Positions 11,484 through 24,480 of a DNA stretch of 64,000 nucleotides are shown here, piece by piece. A model generated the notes under the pieces. It was not told the DNA's origin. It did no database searches and saw only the letters and a list, made by a program, of their open reading frames with translations. Position 1 is the stretch's first letter. The number at the start of each line of letters is the position of its first letter. The position numbers were made by a program, and so were the translations under genes. Source of the DNA: Amyelois transitella. Its lineage: Eukaryota; Arthropoda; Insecta; Lepidoptera; Pyralidae. Location of the stretch: NCBI RefSeq assembly GCF_032362555.1, contig NC_083511.1, positions 6,696,001 through 6,760,000 of the forward strand. Reading direction: 5' to 3'.

Positions 11484-13650
11484 ATAAGCCCATATGCCAT
11501 TGCCTGTAAACGTTTTGTAACTTTGGTAGCAGATCTCGGATCACAATAATCCGGGAAACTATGTTACCGTCTTACTTTCGTCACCAACTTTACTGCTATT
11601 TACGTGTGTTTATTTCTATAATGTTCTTAAGTTTTCAATATTAAGATGTATTATCTAAACATATGACAAGATAATATATTCAAGTTGTCCAACAACAAAC
11701 CCTGTTTGGTATTCAAAACATTCCCGTGACTTGCGACCGCCTTGAACTTATCACCACATCTTTCAAAGTTACAGCTGACTTTACATATCATATAAATATA
11801 TTTTTGCATTTTAGAACAGTGCAGTAACGGAATACTGAAGATATGAGTTTTGAAGTGAGCATTTTGGATTTAGAATTTTGAAAAATGCGATGTGGACGAA
11901 AATACTTTACATTTATTTTTAGTTTAAGTATACTTGATAAAATTTTTAGAGTGTCCACTTAATTTATGTCAATGATATATGAGTATACTTTTAAAACATA
12001 ATTAGTTTTATTTATTATTAAAATATTTTTATTCATTAAAATATTTAAGACGTACTCGTATTTATAAATATAACATATACCTATTTCAACGTTAAATGTG
12101 TTATAAAGTATGATATTCTTGTTGTAGATTTTCAGCAGATCAATAATGTTTTATTGTTTCAAGCAAATGAAACGTTGCAAAAATAAAAATAAAACTGCTT
12201 CTTTCGGAATCATATTTTCCGGTCAATAGATTTTAATATATAATAGGTACTAGCTCTCTAATGTGTAATTTTAAAGTACTAGTCCGCATCATACTACACA
12301 AGTTTTCATAGACAAGATAGACTATTTTACACGGAATGTAGGGCGAGCAGATTTCTCGAACAAACATGGGCTGAAGACTCGTCATGGATGTAGATCCCAA
12401 GTGTCAACTTCGTTGTAAATGGAGACGTCACTCGGAGTTCTACAGGCTTAAAATGTAGATCCTAAATGGACTTGTCTTTGAATTATGTAATGTTAGTCAA
12501 CTTATAATGAAATACGTTTATTTATATGATGAACGGTTAAAGGGAAATAGGTTTATTAAAGTGACAATTTATAACTCAGATAGCTGAATGAATGATGAGA
12601 CAAAAACTTATACTCATTTCCCAAAAAATTCAGATTTCCGAGTTGAAATGACGAATCTGAAATACCTATGTGGAATATGACTTTTAAAGAGTTGTAGGTA
12701 TGTTCTAGCAATACAAATTATCTTGTCAGTGCTAGGCCCGTCATTGATATCTTAGAGCGAACTATTTTCTGAATCGTTGCCCCTGACCATTTCGGGTAAC
12801 CATTTTGTCAAGTGTAGTATGGTCGTATATAATAAGCTTTATTTTATACTATAAACCTTTTTACTACTTTGTACTACTTTATCTTAAAAAAATTAAATGA
12901 AGTAAGTACATAAGGTATCGTAATCTGCATTTTGTGATAAGATCATTGTGAGTTTTCTTATGTTTAACGTTTGTTTGTACACTACAAAACTTTTTCATAT
13001 AGCCAGGATTTGAATCTCTGACAGAAATAAGTTAGGTACCTTCCACTCTCTTAATTAAGATCAGAGGTCAACAGATTTTTCAAATCAATATACATATGTA
13101 TATACCTCCTATTGTAACTGATGAAAAGGTATCTATAATGGCATTTGTGATAAATTATTACTAGTTTAACCGATCAAATAACCGATAGATATTTGAATTT
13201 GGTTTATAAAATAAATAATATCTAAAAAAACATAATGTAGAAAAAGAGTTTCAGTTACCCGTCCATTAACAATTCTAAAATTGGCTGTTTCTATTTAAAG
13301 CGTTCCGAGCTTTGATTTAAAATTACATTTTGTGCAAAAGGGTCTCAAAATAAACGTATTCAATTAGAGAGTTCACAGGCCGGGAATGCCGGGATAGGAG
13401 GAGAGCACAAAGGAAGGCCGCCAGAGCGGATTCACCCTCGCTATAGAAGGCCCTTCGCAAACTTAGTGACGAGCGTAAAATCATTTATCAAAACTTTGTT
13501 GAATGTATTGATTTATTGATGGATGGATGATTAAAATCCTCACTTATGTAAAAAATGTAGAAGACTACGTGTTTATTTATGGCTTAAACGCTGGATCCAC
13601 TTTGATAAAATTTAATATGTATTTAGTGAGACTCGAGTGCAAACAGTTGT
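11484..13650. other. Intergenic, nothing recognisable
   Basis: No gene seen. A moderately GC-rich, non-repetitive patch at about 12,330-12,480 has no open frame of note. Confidence 0.5.
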
Positions 13651-13659
13651 TACAGACAT

Positions 13660-13880
13660 ACATATGTATGGAAAAATGCTTTCAGGCCTAAACAGGTACG
13701 TATACATATAACCATACACGTCTTTATCCCTTATGAGGTAGACAGAGCCAATAGTCAGGCTCAATTTCACTGGACATTAATTTTATAATGGAAATGACAT
13801 TGAGCAGTACACAACCTTTTGTCTTAAAGAAGAATCCCAAATTTAAAAGCTTGATTGGTTTTTATACCTAATCTGTGACG
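13660..13880 (-). repeat. Degenerate GTGCCGTGTGG-family copy, minus orientation
   Basis: Contains inverted forms of the family's tail (CTTTATCCCTTATGAGGTAG, ACAGAGCCAATAGTC) and of its middle (AAGAAGAATCCCAAATTTAA). Confidence 0.5.
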
Positions 13881-13926
13881 GAAGAGAAGTTGACATTCGC
13901 AATTTTTTTTTCCTCGCTATCAAAGC

Positions 13927-15960
13927 ATGGAAGTTAGTGTACTAAACCCCTTAAAGTATTATGCCCTCGGTGACCGGACGAGCGGAGTCTGTCTTTACTT
14001 TTCATTAGCACGGGAACCGTTTGTTAGTATTTTTACATTTTTATTGCGCTCAGCGTTAGCACTAACTGCCCTAATAAGCTGGAACATTGTTTGGACGGAT
14101 GAAGAATTGCAATAGTCACGTTAAATATTGCGAGAGAATTTTCCGGTTAATAAGACGAAGTAATCGCTTTATAGTCGGATACGAATTTTCTCACGTATAG
14201 CATGCAATCTTAAGGAAGGCACCATTCATATGTGTTTTACCATACTATTTCATATGCATCGTATATATTGATAAAAGTATTAAAGAAGAAATTATTGTGA
14301 ACGGGCAGGCGATAAAAGAATATTTATCTTGTAAACTTAATACTAAAATTAATATTCCTTATTAAAACAGTTACTAGTTATATTAAGCTGTGAAACATAG
14401 CTTAATATTTCATATTTTGCAGTTGATTAAATATAATTGTCGGAGTGTGTTTCTATTTAGATTCACTGCTAATTAGACTAACGAATCGGATCACGACCCT
14501 TTGAAGGGCTTACTTTCACTAAACTTCAAATTAAAATTATTGCCAACTTGCTGTATTTATTCATGGAACGATATTTCTGCAGTTGAAATGGAGTTTGTTA
14601 CAGACGTAAAATGTTTTTTATACCTACTGCAATGTACTTATTTATTCTGTTAGAGATATGGCTTAATTTTTATTATGTCTTACACCTGAATGTGGCCTTA
14701 AGTCTTTACGAGACAGTTGGCTCTGTCTACCCCGTAAGATATATAAAACCACGGATCATTGTAAAATGATTCGAAACGTCCGAAATAAAATAAGGGTAGG
14801 TTTTGTGCGCGTCGAATACCTGTATTATTTATAAATCCCATCGTCTTTATTTATAAATACATTATATAAAAATACGAGTATTTTAGAAACAGAAGCAATT
14901 AATAAATCAATTCAAGTCATACCAGAGCCCTGGGCTTTGTTCACATTTAATAGTCGCGAGCAGCCACTGTCACTGGCATAAACATTATTTACTTTTAAAA
15001 CATTTTTAAATATCGAACATGGTATTCCAAAAAAGAAACCTCTATTTTCCTCAATGTTCAATTCACATGTCCATTGTGTTTGAATAAACATTTCAATCGG
15101 GGGGTTTTCATTGGGTGTGGTTATTCAAGCGCAGCATACATTCAGCTCTTTTTTCCGCTACACTGGTTCGCGATGAATGAACTGTGGTTCGAATATTAGA
15201 GCTCACATGTTGGCCTAATAACAAAAACAGAATTGATATAAGTTCAGTGGGGCCAATCGGTTTGACATGCACTCGGCCCCAACTCAACTCGTGTTTATTG
15301 AAACAAATGCGCTCCATTTGCTTGGTTTGATTTTGAGTAAAACAAGAGTTTGTGGCGAAATGTATTGATATTATTTAAAGGTCGGTTAAGATTTTTAGGC
15401 ATGAAATGGCATGGCATTAAGCATGAAATAAAATATGTTGTTGTGTGTTGTCACTCTCAAGAGTTTTAAAGAATTTTAACGCGTTAAAAGTTTCAGTGAA
15501 AAATGTAGTTACAAGTAGAAAGTTTGAAAGATTATTTAAAATAACAAAAATGATTTAAATTATTTTGAACTTTATATAAGAATAGGTACTTATATGTGCT
15601 TTTACTTAAAAGTTTTAAATCTGTTGTGAAACGATGAAAGTTTAACCTTTCTACCTGTCATTCAAGCAGAGACTTGCGGAGTTTATCTTGACAAGTGGTT
15701 TTAAACTTGTAAAGACTCAGTAATATCTGTAGTTTGTAAGACAGGATTTATGACATTAGTTTGTGCTTTGCTCCCACGAGGAAGCGGTAATACAATTCAT
15801 GTGGGAATTCCCAAAAAAAATCTCTAAGCGTTCCCCTACTATTTGTTATCTCAGCTTTTTTGTATTTTATTGCGAGACGTTCTTCACCTCCTTCGTCATA
15901 ACTCCATCCTTCTGAAGCTTTTCTTTAAAAAATGTCTATGGTAAGAAAGTGGTATACTTT
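13927..15960. other. Intergenic; small repeat fragment at 14,690
   Basis: A tail fragment of the GTGCCGTGTGG family is at about 14,690-14,745 (GTTGGCTCTGTCTACCCCGT). A higher-complexity patch at 15,100-15,320 has a 69-codon minus-strand open frame that I do not believe is a gene. Otherwise AT-rich. Confidence 0.5.
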
Positions 15961-15964
15961 TCTA

Positions 15965-16272
15965 TGTGGCCCATAGTACAATTTGAACTGAATATAATTT
16001 TTCCGGTGCAGTGAATCTGTAAGTACCCAAAATTCATTGACTTATATGAAAAGCAGCGGCGCCGGTAACGGTGTATTTAAGTCGTCACTCATCTCGTGAA
16101 ATAAAACACATATTGTTACTATAATGTTTATTTTTTAAATATAGCCCTAGTTTCAACCTATCCAATGATAGGTTTGGAAATTTTGAAGTAATGAACTCTA
16201 TGATTCTTTTTTTTAACAACGTATATGATACTTCCTAAAAAAAATAAAATACAAGTTGTACTGTGGGTCACA
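15965..16272. mobile_element. MITE with terminal inverted repeats and TA target duplication
   Basis: A 308-bp segment begins TGTGGCCCATAGTACAATTT and its other end, read on minus, begins TGTGACCCACAGTACAACTT: 18 of the first 21 positions agree. It is flanked by TA on both sides (15,963-15,964 and 16,273-16,274), the target of Tc1/mariner-type transposases. No open frame, so it is non-autonomous. Its inside holds a GC-rich block and CACTCATCTCGTGAAA, both repeated in the next element. Confidence 0.6.
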
Positions 16273-16293
16273 TAAAAGTTACATAGTTTTTTT

Positions 16294-16560
16294 TGAGCCA
16301 CAGTACAATTTGGAGATAAAATGATAAAAGGAAGGTAAACTGAATATAATTAATTTGGTGCGGTGTAAACCTCTACACAAAATTTAGTAAAAAATACATT
16401 GTCTATTCGAGGTAATGCCGCGGCGACGGTGCGGTGTATTTAACGTCACTCATCTCGTGAAACACAACGCGTTTTGTTGACTTCTCTTGAATTATGTTTA
16501 TTGTTCAGAATATTGTCTTCAGTTTATTGGATAGGTTTCAAAATGTGTTATGAATTATGG
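16294..16560. mobile_element. Second, decayed MITE copy of the same family
   Basis: Starts TGAGCCACAGTACAATTTGG, then repeats in order the ACTGAATATAATT, GCGGCG, GGTGTATTTAA and CACTCATCTCGTGAAA blocks of the preceding element. The right terminal repeat was not found, so it is truncated or diverged. Confidence 0.5.
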
Positions 16561-16744
16561 CCTGTAAGGATATAAGGATAATTAACACTTTCGATGCTCT
16601 AATTAATTAAATAATAAGGCGTTAAAATAAAGGTATAAAGTGTTTCAGGAGTCTGTTCATCTTCGTGTCTTATTTTATACGTTTGCGGTAATTTGTTGGT
16701 ACATAGTCAAGCAATCAAATAGCTTTTAGGAGAAAGTATAAAAA

Positions 16745-16815
16745 AAAGTACGCCTGCTGCGGCCCCCCCATCCGCGTAAAGCGAAATTGCGTGGGAATTC
16801 CGGGGAATAATTTCT
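16745..16815 (+). repeat. CCGCGGGAATTTC-family fragment
   Basis: CCGCGTAAAGCGAAATTGCG followed by TGGGAATTCCGGGG, matching 3,045-3,185. Confidence 0.5.
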
Positions 16816-17737
16816 CACACCCCTAGATTACATAAGGAACCTACATTATTAATTTCAAATCGTTGAACCTAGCAGTTTGGTCTGTACAATTAATATGTTA
16901 ATCAGTTAGTGTCCTGTTTTACATATATAAGATAGATGAAACGAAAAGAAAAACAACTTAATGAGGTTTCAACACATTTCCAACAAAAATGAGATGTTTT
17001 TACCACAATAATATGATCCCAGGGATTCAGCGCGCTCCCCAAGGACTCTACTTTTAAGTTAGGTTTAAGTTAGAGCCTGCTCAGTCGCATTCTATGTGCC
17101 CCCAGTGGCACATCCACGGGAACAAATTTGGACAAATCCCACTTTTCAGTAAATAATTCCGTACGAACTCTGAAATTGAATTATATATTACAAGTACGAT
17201 ATGTTTTAGACAGACGAAATCCTGTGGAACGAAAAAACGGTCAAGATTTAGTTTACTTATTTATTTTTATTTCCAGAAAAGCCTTTTCACCTTTGTAAAA
17301 TGACCTGAATATCGTAGAAGTTTTACTGCCAAGAAATTTCGTAACTCGTGAGATATTCAATAGAAACTACAATGTCAACTTGAAAATATTTTATGCGGTG
17401 CCCAGCCCGTATCACGTCCTCTCTGAAATGTACGGAATAAAACGGCAAACAAAGAACACGTATCCATACTGCAATCGTAAAGTAGCTTTCCGCGAACCTA
17501 TGCAAATAGAAAATTTAAATTTCGAATTGATTTATTCGGCGGAGTGAAATAAACCGAAATAAAGCTTTTCCATTAGCCGAATAGCGAGCAACACTAGAAA
17601 TGTCAATTTGCTTTATTAACTAGTCGGGCCAAAATAATTGCAATTAAATATTCAAATTTGGAAGTGCAGAGCCGTGTCGCTGCAGCGAGGTAGCGCGCGC
17701 TGTCAGGAGTTGCATTCAGCTTGTCGGTGAAGTGAAC

Positions 17738-17854
17738 ATGTCTGGGCCGTGGTATGCCAGGAATAGCGTCGAACGAGACAGGTCAAACGGAAATAAAGCT
17801 TGCTCTCAGCGAAGTTTGGACATGCCTGATAGCTTACTGGCGGCTCGTGAATAA
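17738..17854 (+). other. Small open frame, 38 codons, in a CpG-rich patch
   Basis: Not recognised. An ATG in the good context GTGAACATGT opens a 38-codon frame beginning MSGPWYARNSVERDRSNG. The preceding 100 nt are unusually CpG-rich for this DNA (GTAGCGCGCGCTG) and contain a TTCAGCT initiator-like word. It may be a small protein, a first exon or chance; a weak donor (ACAG|GTCAAA) lies inside. Confidence 0.2.
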
Positions 17855-17994
17855 AATATGCCCTATTTCTGTTTGAATTTTTCTTCTTCTTTTTTCAGGG
17901 GTTGTAATTGTTTGCAAAATGTCTTTTGAAGAACTAGCACTTGGACACTTGGTTTAATTGTATCTGATTTTTTTTTTAAATAATAAGTGAAGTA

Positions 17995-18160
17995 TTTAAT
18001 ATATGAGACAAATTACACAGGCTGAGTTGGTCTCAAAGTCAATTCGAGACTTGCATTTCGAGGTACTACCTCAATGATACTATATTTTATACTAAAAACT
18101 TATATTTATAGATAAAAATCCAGGCCAATCAGAAAAAGATGTATTCGACCTTTTGGTTCA
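17995..18160 (-). repeat. tRNA-SINE tail, minus orientation
   Basis: GACAAATTACACAGG, then TCGAGACTTGC, ACTCAACGATACTATATTTT-like sequence and CAGGCCAATCAGAAAAAG, the inverted body of the SINE at 40,041. The tRNA-like head with the B box is missing. Confidence 0.6.
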
Positions 18161-19360
18161 GAAGCTAGAAACCGACAATAGCGCCAAACAGGCTTTCAAA
18201 TAATCTGTGTTGGGTGTTGCAATTTGTCTACACGTATAATTTTTATGTAAATAGATAAATACAGTTAAATAAATAAAAACAATAATAATTTCATTCATTC
18301 TGTTTCACTGTGTTTTTGCCACAATTTTTGAAATATCCGTACAAACGACTTGCGGCAAAGCAATAACGACAAGGAGTACTAATAACTTTTACTTTATGGG
18401 CATAGTTCCTTTTCATTACCGATTTTATCGATAGTACCAAAGACTGCCAATACTCACGCGAAGAAGTCGTAGAATCAATTACCCTGTGTCATCTGATAAC
18501 AATTGCTGAACAAAATAAACTTGGCGGATGCAGGAAAGAATGTATTATGAAAACGAACGGTTTTACCGTGTGGCAGTAAAGCGACGAATTTGCATCGGCA
18601 ATCGAACCAGACACTTTGCAAATCGACGATCGTAAAACGATCCCGCTGTGGTCACCGGGTTCATGAATAAAACCCACCTTTGAGAAAAAGGAGAGGAAAT
18701 GAGGGCGGCTTGTTAAAATATTTAGGTTGACACTGCGCGTTGCATGTAGGTGTCGTTTGTTGGGCAAAATTCTATGCAGGTAAATATTTAGGTATAGTTA
18801 TTAAGGTTTTTATATAATGTCTACCTTTTGTTGCATCTCATGTTTATTAATTTGACCTAAAATCTTACAAGAAATTATGCTAAATATTAAAGATATGTAT
18901 GTATTTAAAATTGTAATCCTATCAACAATACAGTAATATATTACGCTCACTTCAGCAGAAGTTATGAGTGCATAATAAGAATTCAATGCAGTTGCAGTCA
19001 CCAAAACTCAGAGCCAAACTAACAAACATTTATATTTATGGCTCTTTTCAATTCTGTACAATTTAGTTGAACTATTGTGCCTTAAATCACAATATGCAAA
19101 TGTACTCGTACGATAATCGTGGAACTGTGACTAATGTATTTTTATATTCACAGAAAATATTATCAATTTCTCAAAATTCTCAACAAAAATATTTTTTTTA
19201 CACTCGTGATACCCATAATTAAACTTTAAACTCAACGATTTTTCACATCGTTAACCTAGAAAACGAAACGGAGTTATATATTATGAGTGTTGGTGCTAAC
19301 TTATAATTTTTGTTTGAATACACTTATTGTACATTTTCTGGGAAAAAATGAGACGTGAGG
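18161..19360. other. Intergenic, nothing recognisable
   Basis: AT-rich, no gene or repeat family seen. Several 60-90-codon minus-strand open frames are without coding character. Confidence 0.5.
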
Positions 19361-19368
19361 AGAGGTAT

Positions 19369-19480
19369 AATAAGATCTTTCTCCCTTTCATTGGCAAACG
19401 CCAATGAAAGGGAGAAAGATCTTATTCCTTGTATTCCTCACTAGCGAAGACAAACGTCTTCGCTAGTGAGGAATACAAGG
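19369..19480. repeat. Two abutting perfect hairpins with identical AAAC loops
   Basis: Hairpin 1: arms 19,369-19,395 and 19,400-19,426, 27 bp with no mismatch, loop AAAC. Hairpin 2: arms 19,427-19,451 and 19,456-19,480, 25 bp with no mismatch, loop AAAC. There is no base between them. The two stems have unrelated sequences (CTCCCTTTCATTGGC and CTCACTAGCGAAGAC). No open frame. It could be a foldback-type element, a small-RNA precursor pair, a template-switch product or an assembly artefact. Confidence 0.85.
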
Positions 19481-19947
19481 TCCGCCAGTAGCGATCAGTA
19501 GTGGGCAAGTGAGATAATTATATCGCGAAATTATGTGTAACCGTTGTGACCCTTTTATAAAATCCGTGGTAAAGAAATGGAATCATTTTAAGAAAAGTGC
19601 TTGTAATCAAATGACAATTAGTAATTATAAAGAAAGAACATACGGTAAGCTTGTTTAGGTTAGTTTTTATTTAAATTTAAATTGTGAACTTGTTCTATTT
19701 TATTGCAGAACAAATAATGTATAATGTGAATTACAACGTATAAGGGAATATAAAGGCCTATGTAAACAGAAATAGATTTTTGCGGGCTGTCCATGCAGGA
19801 TGCTGCGGAGGTCACGTTCGGGAAATATTTGCGGGATGAAACTCAGCGGCTGAGTCGGCGGTGTATGTGAGCCTAATGTATGCTGACTCATCACGCGACA
19901 CCGCTTCGTCTGTTATTACAAGTAACTAAGATTTTGACGCCATATTT

Positions 19948-20110
19948 GGTGCAGTAGTTGTGGTTCATGCCTTCGAACCACAGGTTGGATTCTCGGTCAT
20001 GTCATGATGTAAAAGATTCATTTTTTGTTTGGTCTGGGTATTGGTTGTTTATGTATAAAGATTTTTTTATACAATATAAATAAATAGTATCGTTGTAGAT
20101 TTCATTATAT
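19948..20110 (+). repeat. Degenerate tRNA-derived SINE
   Basis: A tRNA-like head (TTGGTGCAGTAGTTG, then CACAGGTTGGATTCTCGG as a decayed B box) is followed by GGTCTGGGTATTGG-TGTTTATGTATA and TAGTATCGTTG, as in the copy at 40,041. Confidence 0.6.
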
Positions 20111-21500
20111 AATATATAAAAATCCCATTTTTTAGATAGCACTTGCAGGAAGGGTGTACTTATCTTTTAACGAAATTTTACCATTATTTGTGAACTTCAC
20201 TCAAACTTAATGTTTAAACCCTATGTTTCTCGACTCTCCGGGTAATAAACATATTTAGATATAATCATATGTTGCCATAAATTTTTTGAAGAAATAAACA
20301 AAAGCTTAATAGTATTCCTAATATATACATGTAATGCTTTAATCCTTTTTGTTTAGATTCAAACTTTTAATCTACCCAAATAAAACCAACTCAAAGAGCA
20401 AACATAAATTCTTATACGGTACCCGTTACAAATTCTGCTCCCACTGCTACTTTGATAAACGCGTGAAATGCCCTTTACAGACCCCTTACTAATGTGTTAC
20501 CATATACCATTCTGAAGTAAGTCGGCGTATATTTACATAGGTCGCTCTGGCTATTCATCGCGATTATACTTGGCGGCCAAAGGGCGAGTACCAAAGGGCA
20601 TACATACAAACACTTGGTCTCAGATCAATGCGAGTCCCGGTTCTCGTTAAGCAAAGAAAACTTTTTAATTGCTTCCTCCATTTGTGGGCAAGTGTGTATC
20701 GAAGTTGTTGTAGGTTGCTCAATTGTTATAATTCCATTAAGGGTTAAGGGCAAACCCGCAGTCTAACTAGCCGGTGGCTATAATGAAGCTTCGCTGACTA
20801 CATATGTGACCTTAAAATTAGGGTAAAAAGATTTCCTCTTTGAAAACAAAAGAAAGGTCGAGTTGATCTTTTAACATGATTGCGTTCACGGAGGCCATAA
20901 GAGGGTCACTCTGCAAAATAACCTGTCATTCCCACTCCAGGAGCACAATCATAGATCTCTTGCCCATAAAAATACCTCCTTAATAAGGAGATGGATGGAT
21001 GGACGCCACATTGGAGACGATAGCTTGTGAATATTCTTCTCTATCTTAGGTATGTTGCTTACTGAGCAATCGAGGTCATTTGTTGCTTGAATGAGCGCAA
21101 TAATTCTGACATATCAATTTCTGTATACCCTTAGAAATTCAAAAGTGTATGAAAGATGAAGATGTAGTCTCTGCCTACCCCACCGGGAAAGCGGCGAATT
21201 TACGTAGGTATGTAAATTTTAAATGAAACTGGAAACAGTCCATTTAGTGTAACCAGTACTACAGTAAAAAATATAAACAAAATTTTGGTAAAATAATTAC
21301 TCAAATATATTAGCGTGCGGAACTTTTTCGCCTACTGGGCTTTATTAAACTGTCGGTATTTCAGCCCAAATATTGTCACAACGTGACCACATACCGCTTT
21401 GCACTCACCGTGTGTGGGGTTCATCATAACTTTCAGAATGTAAAGGATTTGCCACTTAGAGCTATGATCAACCTACATGGAGATTGTTTTGAAATATGAA
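20111..21500. other. Intergenic with a short repeat fragment
   Basis: No gene. At about 21,165-21,215, GTAGTCTCTGCCTACCCCAC and GGCGAATTTACGTAG match the tail of the SINE-like family at 32,600. Confidence 0.5.
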
Positions 21501-21504
21501 CTAC

Positions 21505-21610
21505 ATACACATAATCACGTCTATATCCAGTACCGGTTAGACAGAGCCAACAGTTTTGCAAAGCCTGAAGGCCACGTTCAGTCGTATAGCTTGATGATAG
21601 AATTTAGATT
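21505..21610 (-). repeat. GTGCCGTGTGG-family tail fragment, minus orientation
   Basis: ATCACGTCTATATCCAGTAC, AGACAGAGCCAACAG and GGCCACGTTCAGTCG, the inverted tail of the family. Confidence 0.6.
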
Positions 21611-22620
21611 CAAATAGTTAATATGAACGGGTATTGAATAAACTGTTAAGTACACTTACCAAAAATATTCTTCTATTCAACTTTTTTCGTTTTATGGCAA
21701 AAGCCGCGAGCTACAGGTAGTCTGTTTTTATAATAAGAAATATAGCCTACATATTTACAAGTTAACTCATAAAAATCATAAGGATACAACATTTTATACC
21801 AATACGTTTTTAAATGCTATGTAAAACCCATTTTTAAGCTTTATAAAACATTCACTTGATATTTTAGGCATACATTCATGCGCTATATGAGAAAATGTAA
21901 GTACGCATCTTATTTGCTCATGCTTAAATGTGCGCTTATTTTTTCCACTTTTCCAAATTTCTGTCTTTTTTCAACAGCATTTCGAAGAAGAAGTGGAGTC
22001 AAAAGCCACAAAGGGTTAAAGCGCCTTTAGTGATAAGTTTTATTAAAACGGATTTGTTTTCTATGGAAATTAATTTCGTACCTACAGAGAACTTCTACGA
22101 AAACCTGCCTCCTTTCAAGTCAAATGCGTAGGCTGCTACGAAACTCGTAGCAGCCTACACATTCCGTTGAAATATTAGTACATTTTATAATTATAAATAA
22201 AAGATAATTTATAAAATATCTAATTGAAATTTAAGTGTCGTGTAATTCATGTAAGTTGAAATAAGACAACTTCTTCTTGTTCCCGAGAATTTCTTAAGAG
22301 GCGACTAAAGGCTACTTTCCAAACTCACTTCTAACAGAGTTACGGAGGTTGTGGTCATTGGCCTCTTGCTATCTGAAATACAAGTAATAATGAGTATACT
22401 ACTTATCTCTCTCTTCTGTATTTTTGGATTGAAAATACTTTGGTACTGCCATATTAAGATACCAAAACTACATATGTATATTTCGGTGAATTTTTAGATT
22501 TGGAACATTTCGAGTTCGAAATATTTTCAAATAACTGTAAACTCGTGAGTCGTGAGTCGAAATATAGTGTTACATATCTCATAAATTTATTATAGTTTTT
22601 AAAAGCTATACACGTTTATA
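21611..22620. other. Intergenic, nothing recognisable
   Basis: AT-rich. A perfect small inverted repeat (GTAGGCTGCTACGA / TCGTAGCAGCCTAC, about 22,129-22,158) is the only structure noticed. Confidence 0.5.
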
Positions 22621-22623
22621 TAC

Positions 22624-22890
22624 TTAACATACATACATATGGTCACGTCCATATCCCATGCGGGGTAGACAGAACCAACAGTCTTGAAGACTAAATGGCC
22701 ACGTTCAGCTATTTGGCTTAATGATAGAATTGAGATTCAAATAGTGGCAGGTTGCTAGCCCATCGCCTAAAAGAAGAATCCCAAGTTTATAAGCCTATCC
22801 CTTAGTCGCCTTTTACGACATCCATGGGAAAGAGATGGAGTGGTCCTATTCTTTTTTGTATTGGTGCCGGGAACCACACGGCACTATACT
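22624..22890 (-). repeat. Near-complete GTGCCGTGTGG-family element, minus orientation
   Basis: Opens with ATACATACATATGGTCACG and ends GTGCCGGGAACCACACGGCA. All blocks of the family are present in order: GGGGTAGACAGAACC, GGCCACGTTCAGC, GTTGCTAGCCCATCGCC, CCTTTTACGACATCCATGG. Confidence 0.75.
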
Positions 22891-24480
22891 TAACAAGTAT
22901 ATATATATAGTTAAGGGTATTGTTGAAAGCAGAATAAAAAAGAACTGTGCGTGCTTAGTGTTTGAAAAATCACATGGACGATATTACTTGCGTTTTGCCT
23001 GAGCAACGTTTACGATAGCTGAACTATTTCAGTTAAATAATAAGGCTGGCTGCTCACGGAACAACGCACATTAACGTGGCACGCAATATTTGGATTTATT
23101 ACTAAGGAATAATTTACCTTTTATAGAAAACGATCATGCGATATCCATCGGTGGCATTAGCACGTAAGTCACGCTAAACCTTTTTTAAACCCATTTATAA
23201 ATTGGGTGGTTGGTACTGGTTACTGGGTTGGATTATATCATTAGGAGCTTTTCCATTTCAGGGAATAATAACTTGAATAAGAAACATAGTTCGTTATCGA
23301 TATATCAATTCAATCAAATATGTGTACCTATGCAAAAGCTTACCAGGTACCAAAGGGTATTTTTATATTGTTATAACTTTTAAGTTTAATTTTTAATATC
23401 ATGTGCAACCAATATTAAACTTGCCTATTCGAACTAATTTAAAATTAAAAAGGTTTGGCAATTTCAACACAAAGTTTCATAAACTTAACCCTTTGCAACC
23501 ATTTCAAAAAGATGAGTTAGGTATAACTGTTTTATGCCAAGAAAGTTTTCGCTCGTTGCTTATTTACTTTTTCTTGAAGTTTCAACGAAAATATTTTGAA
23601 ATGAAATTTTAATAGCAACTAAAATAAACTGGTCGGACAGATTTTTGGGAAAAAAACATGGCTGAAGGATTTTTTTCTCAAGTTTTATTTAAATTTATTT
23701 GATAAAGTACGTTTATAGTTACTACGTTTGCCGTTTATTTATTTATTTATATGTATTTATTTACCATCAAGCGAGTAGTTATCAGTGGGTTTCATTAAGT
23801 AATAAATTAATAAATTGTTTATAAAATATTTGAGTACTAATATAAAGTTTCAAATAAATGTACCGTGTTGTTTATCACTGTATATTATTTATCGGACGGC
23901 TTAACTTAAATATTTAAAACTTGATACTCATATGTAAAAATGAATACTATGTCTTTGTGGTTTAAAAAGACAGGCCACAAAAATGTTCAATAGAGCCAAA
24001 ACTTAGAGAGCTTTGTTTTTGGTGCTCAATTAAAAAAAAATCTCTATCACGTTCTTATTTTACTCTTACGTTTAGATATTTTTTTATTATTTTTTTCTTT
24101 AAAAGTTTTACGCACCCACAATAACAAAAATTTATATTCCTAATCGAAAGTACTTTTGAAATCGAGTATTGGTAAATACGTGATTTAATTTACGCAAGCT
24201 CTTACCGCGTAATTTACGCAGCGGCTCCTACCGCGTAATGCGGATAAGAGCCGATAATTTATTGCGGTCCATACTTGATTTACCTCCGCCATATTGATTC
24301 ATATACCATAATCATTGAACATTTGTCTAGATAGTTTCCAGCGTATTGAATGAAGCGAAAGTAGTGTGCAGGGATTATGGCTAGTGAAAAGATGACGCTA
24401 CATACCCGTCCGAGAATGAGACATGACGTGATATTAGGTAACAACGTGATAAATCATCGAAATAATAAGAAGTGGACGTA
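22891..24480. other. Intergenic, nothing recognisable
   Basis: AT-rich with no gene. An imperfect local duplication of TACGCAAGCTCTTACCGCG / TACGCAGCGGCTCCTACCGC lies at about 24,190-24,237. Confidence 0.5.

Noticed and set aside
15108..15317. 69-codon minus-strand frame in a complex patch
   Set aside because: No splice sites or motif that support a gene.
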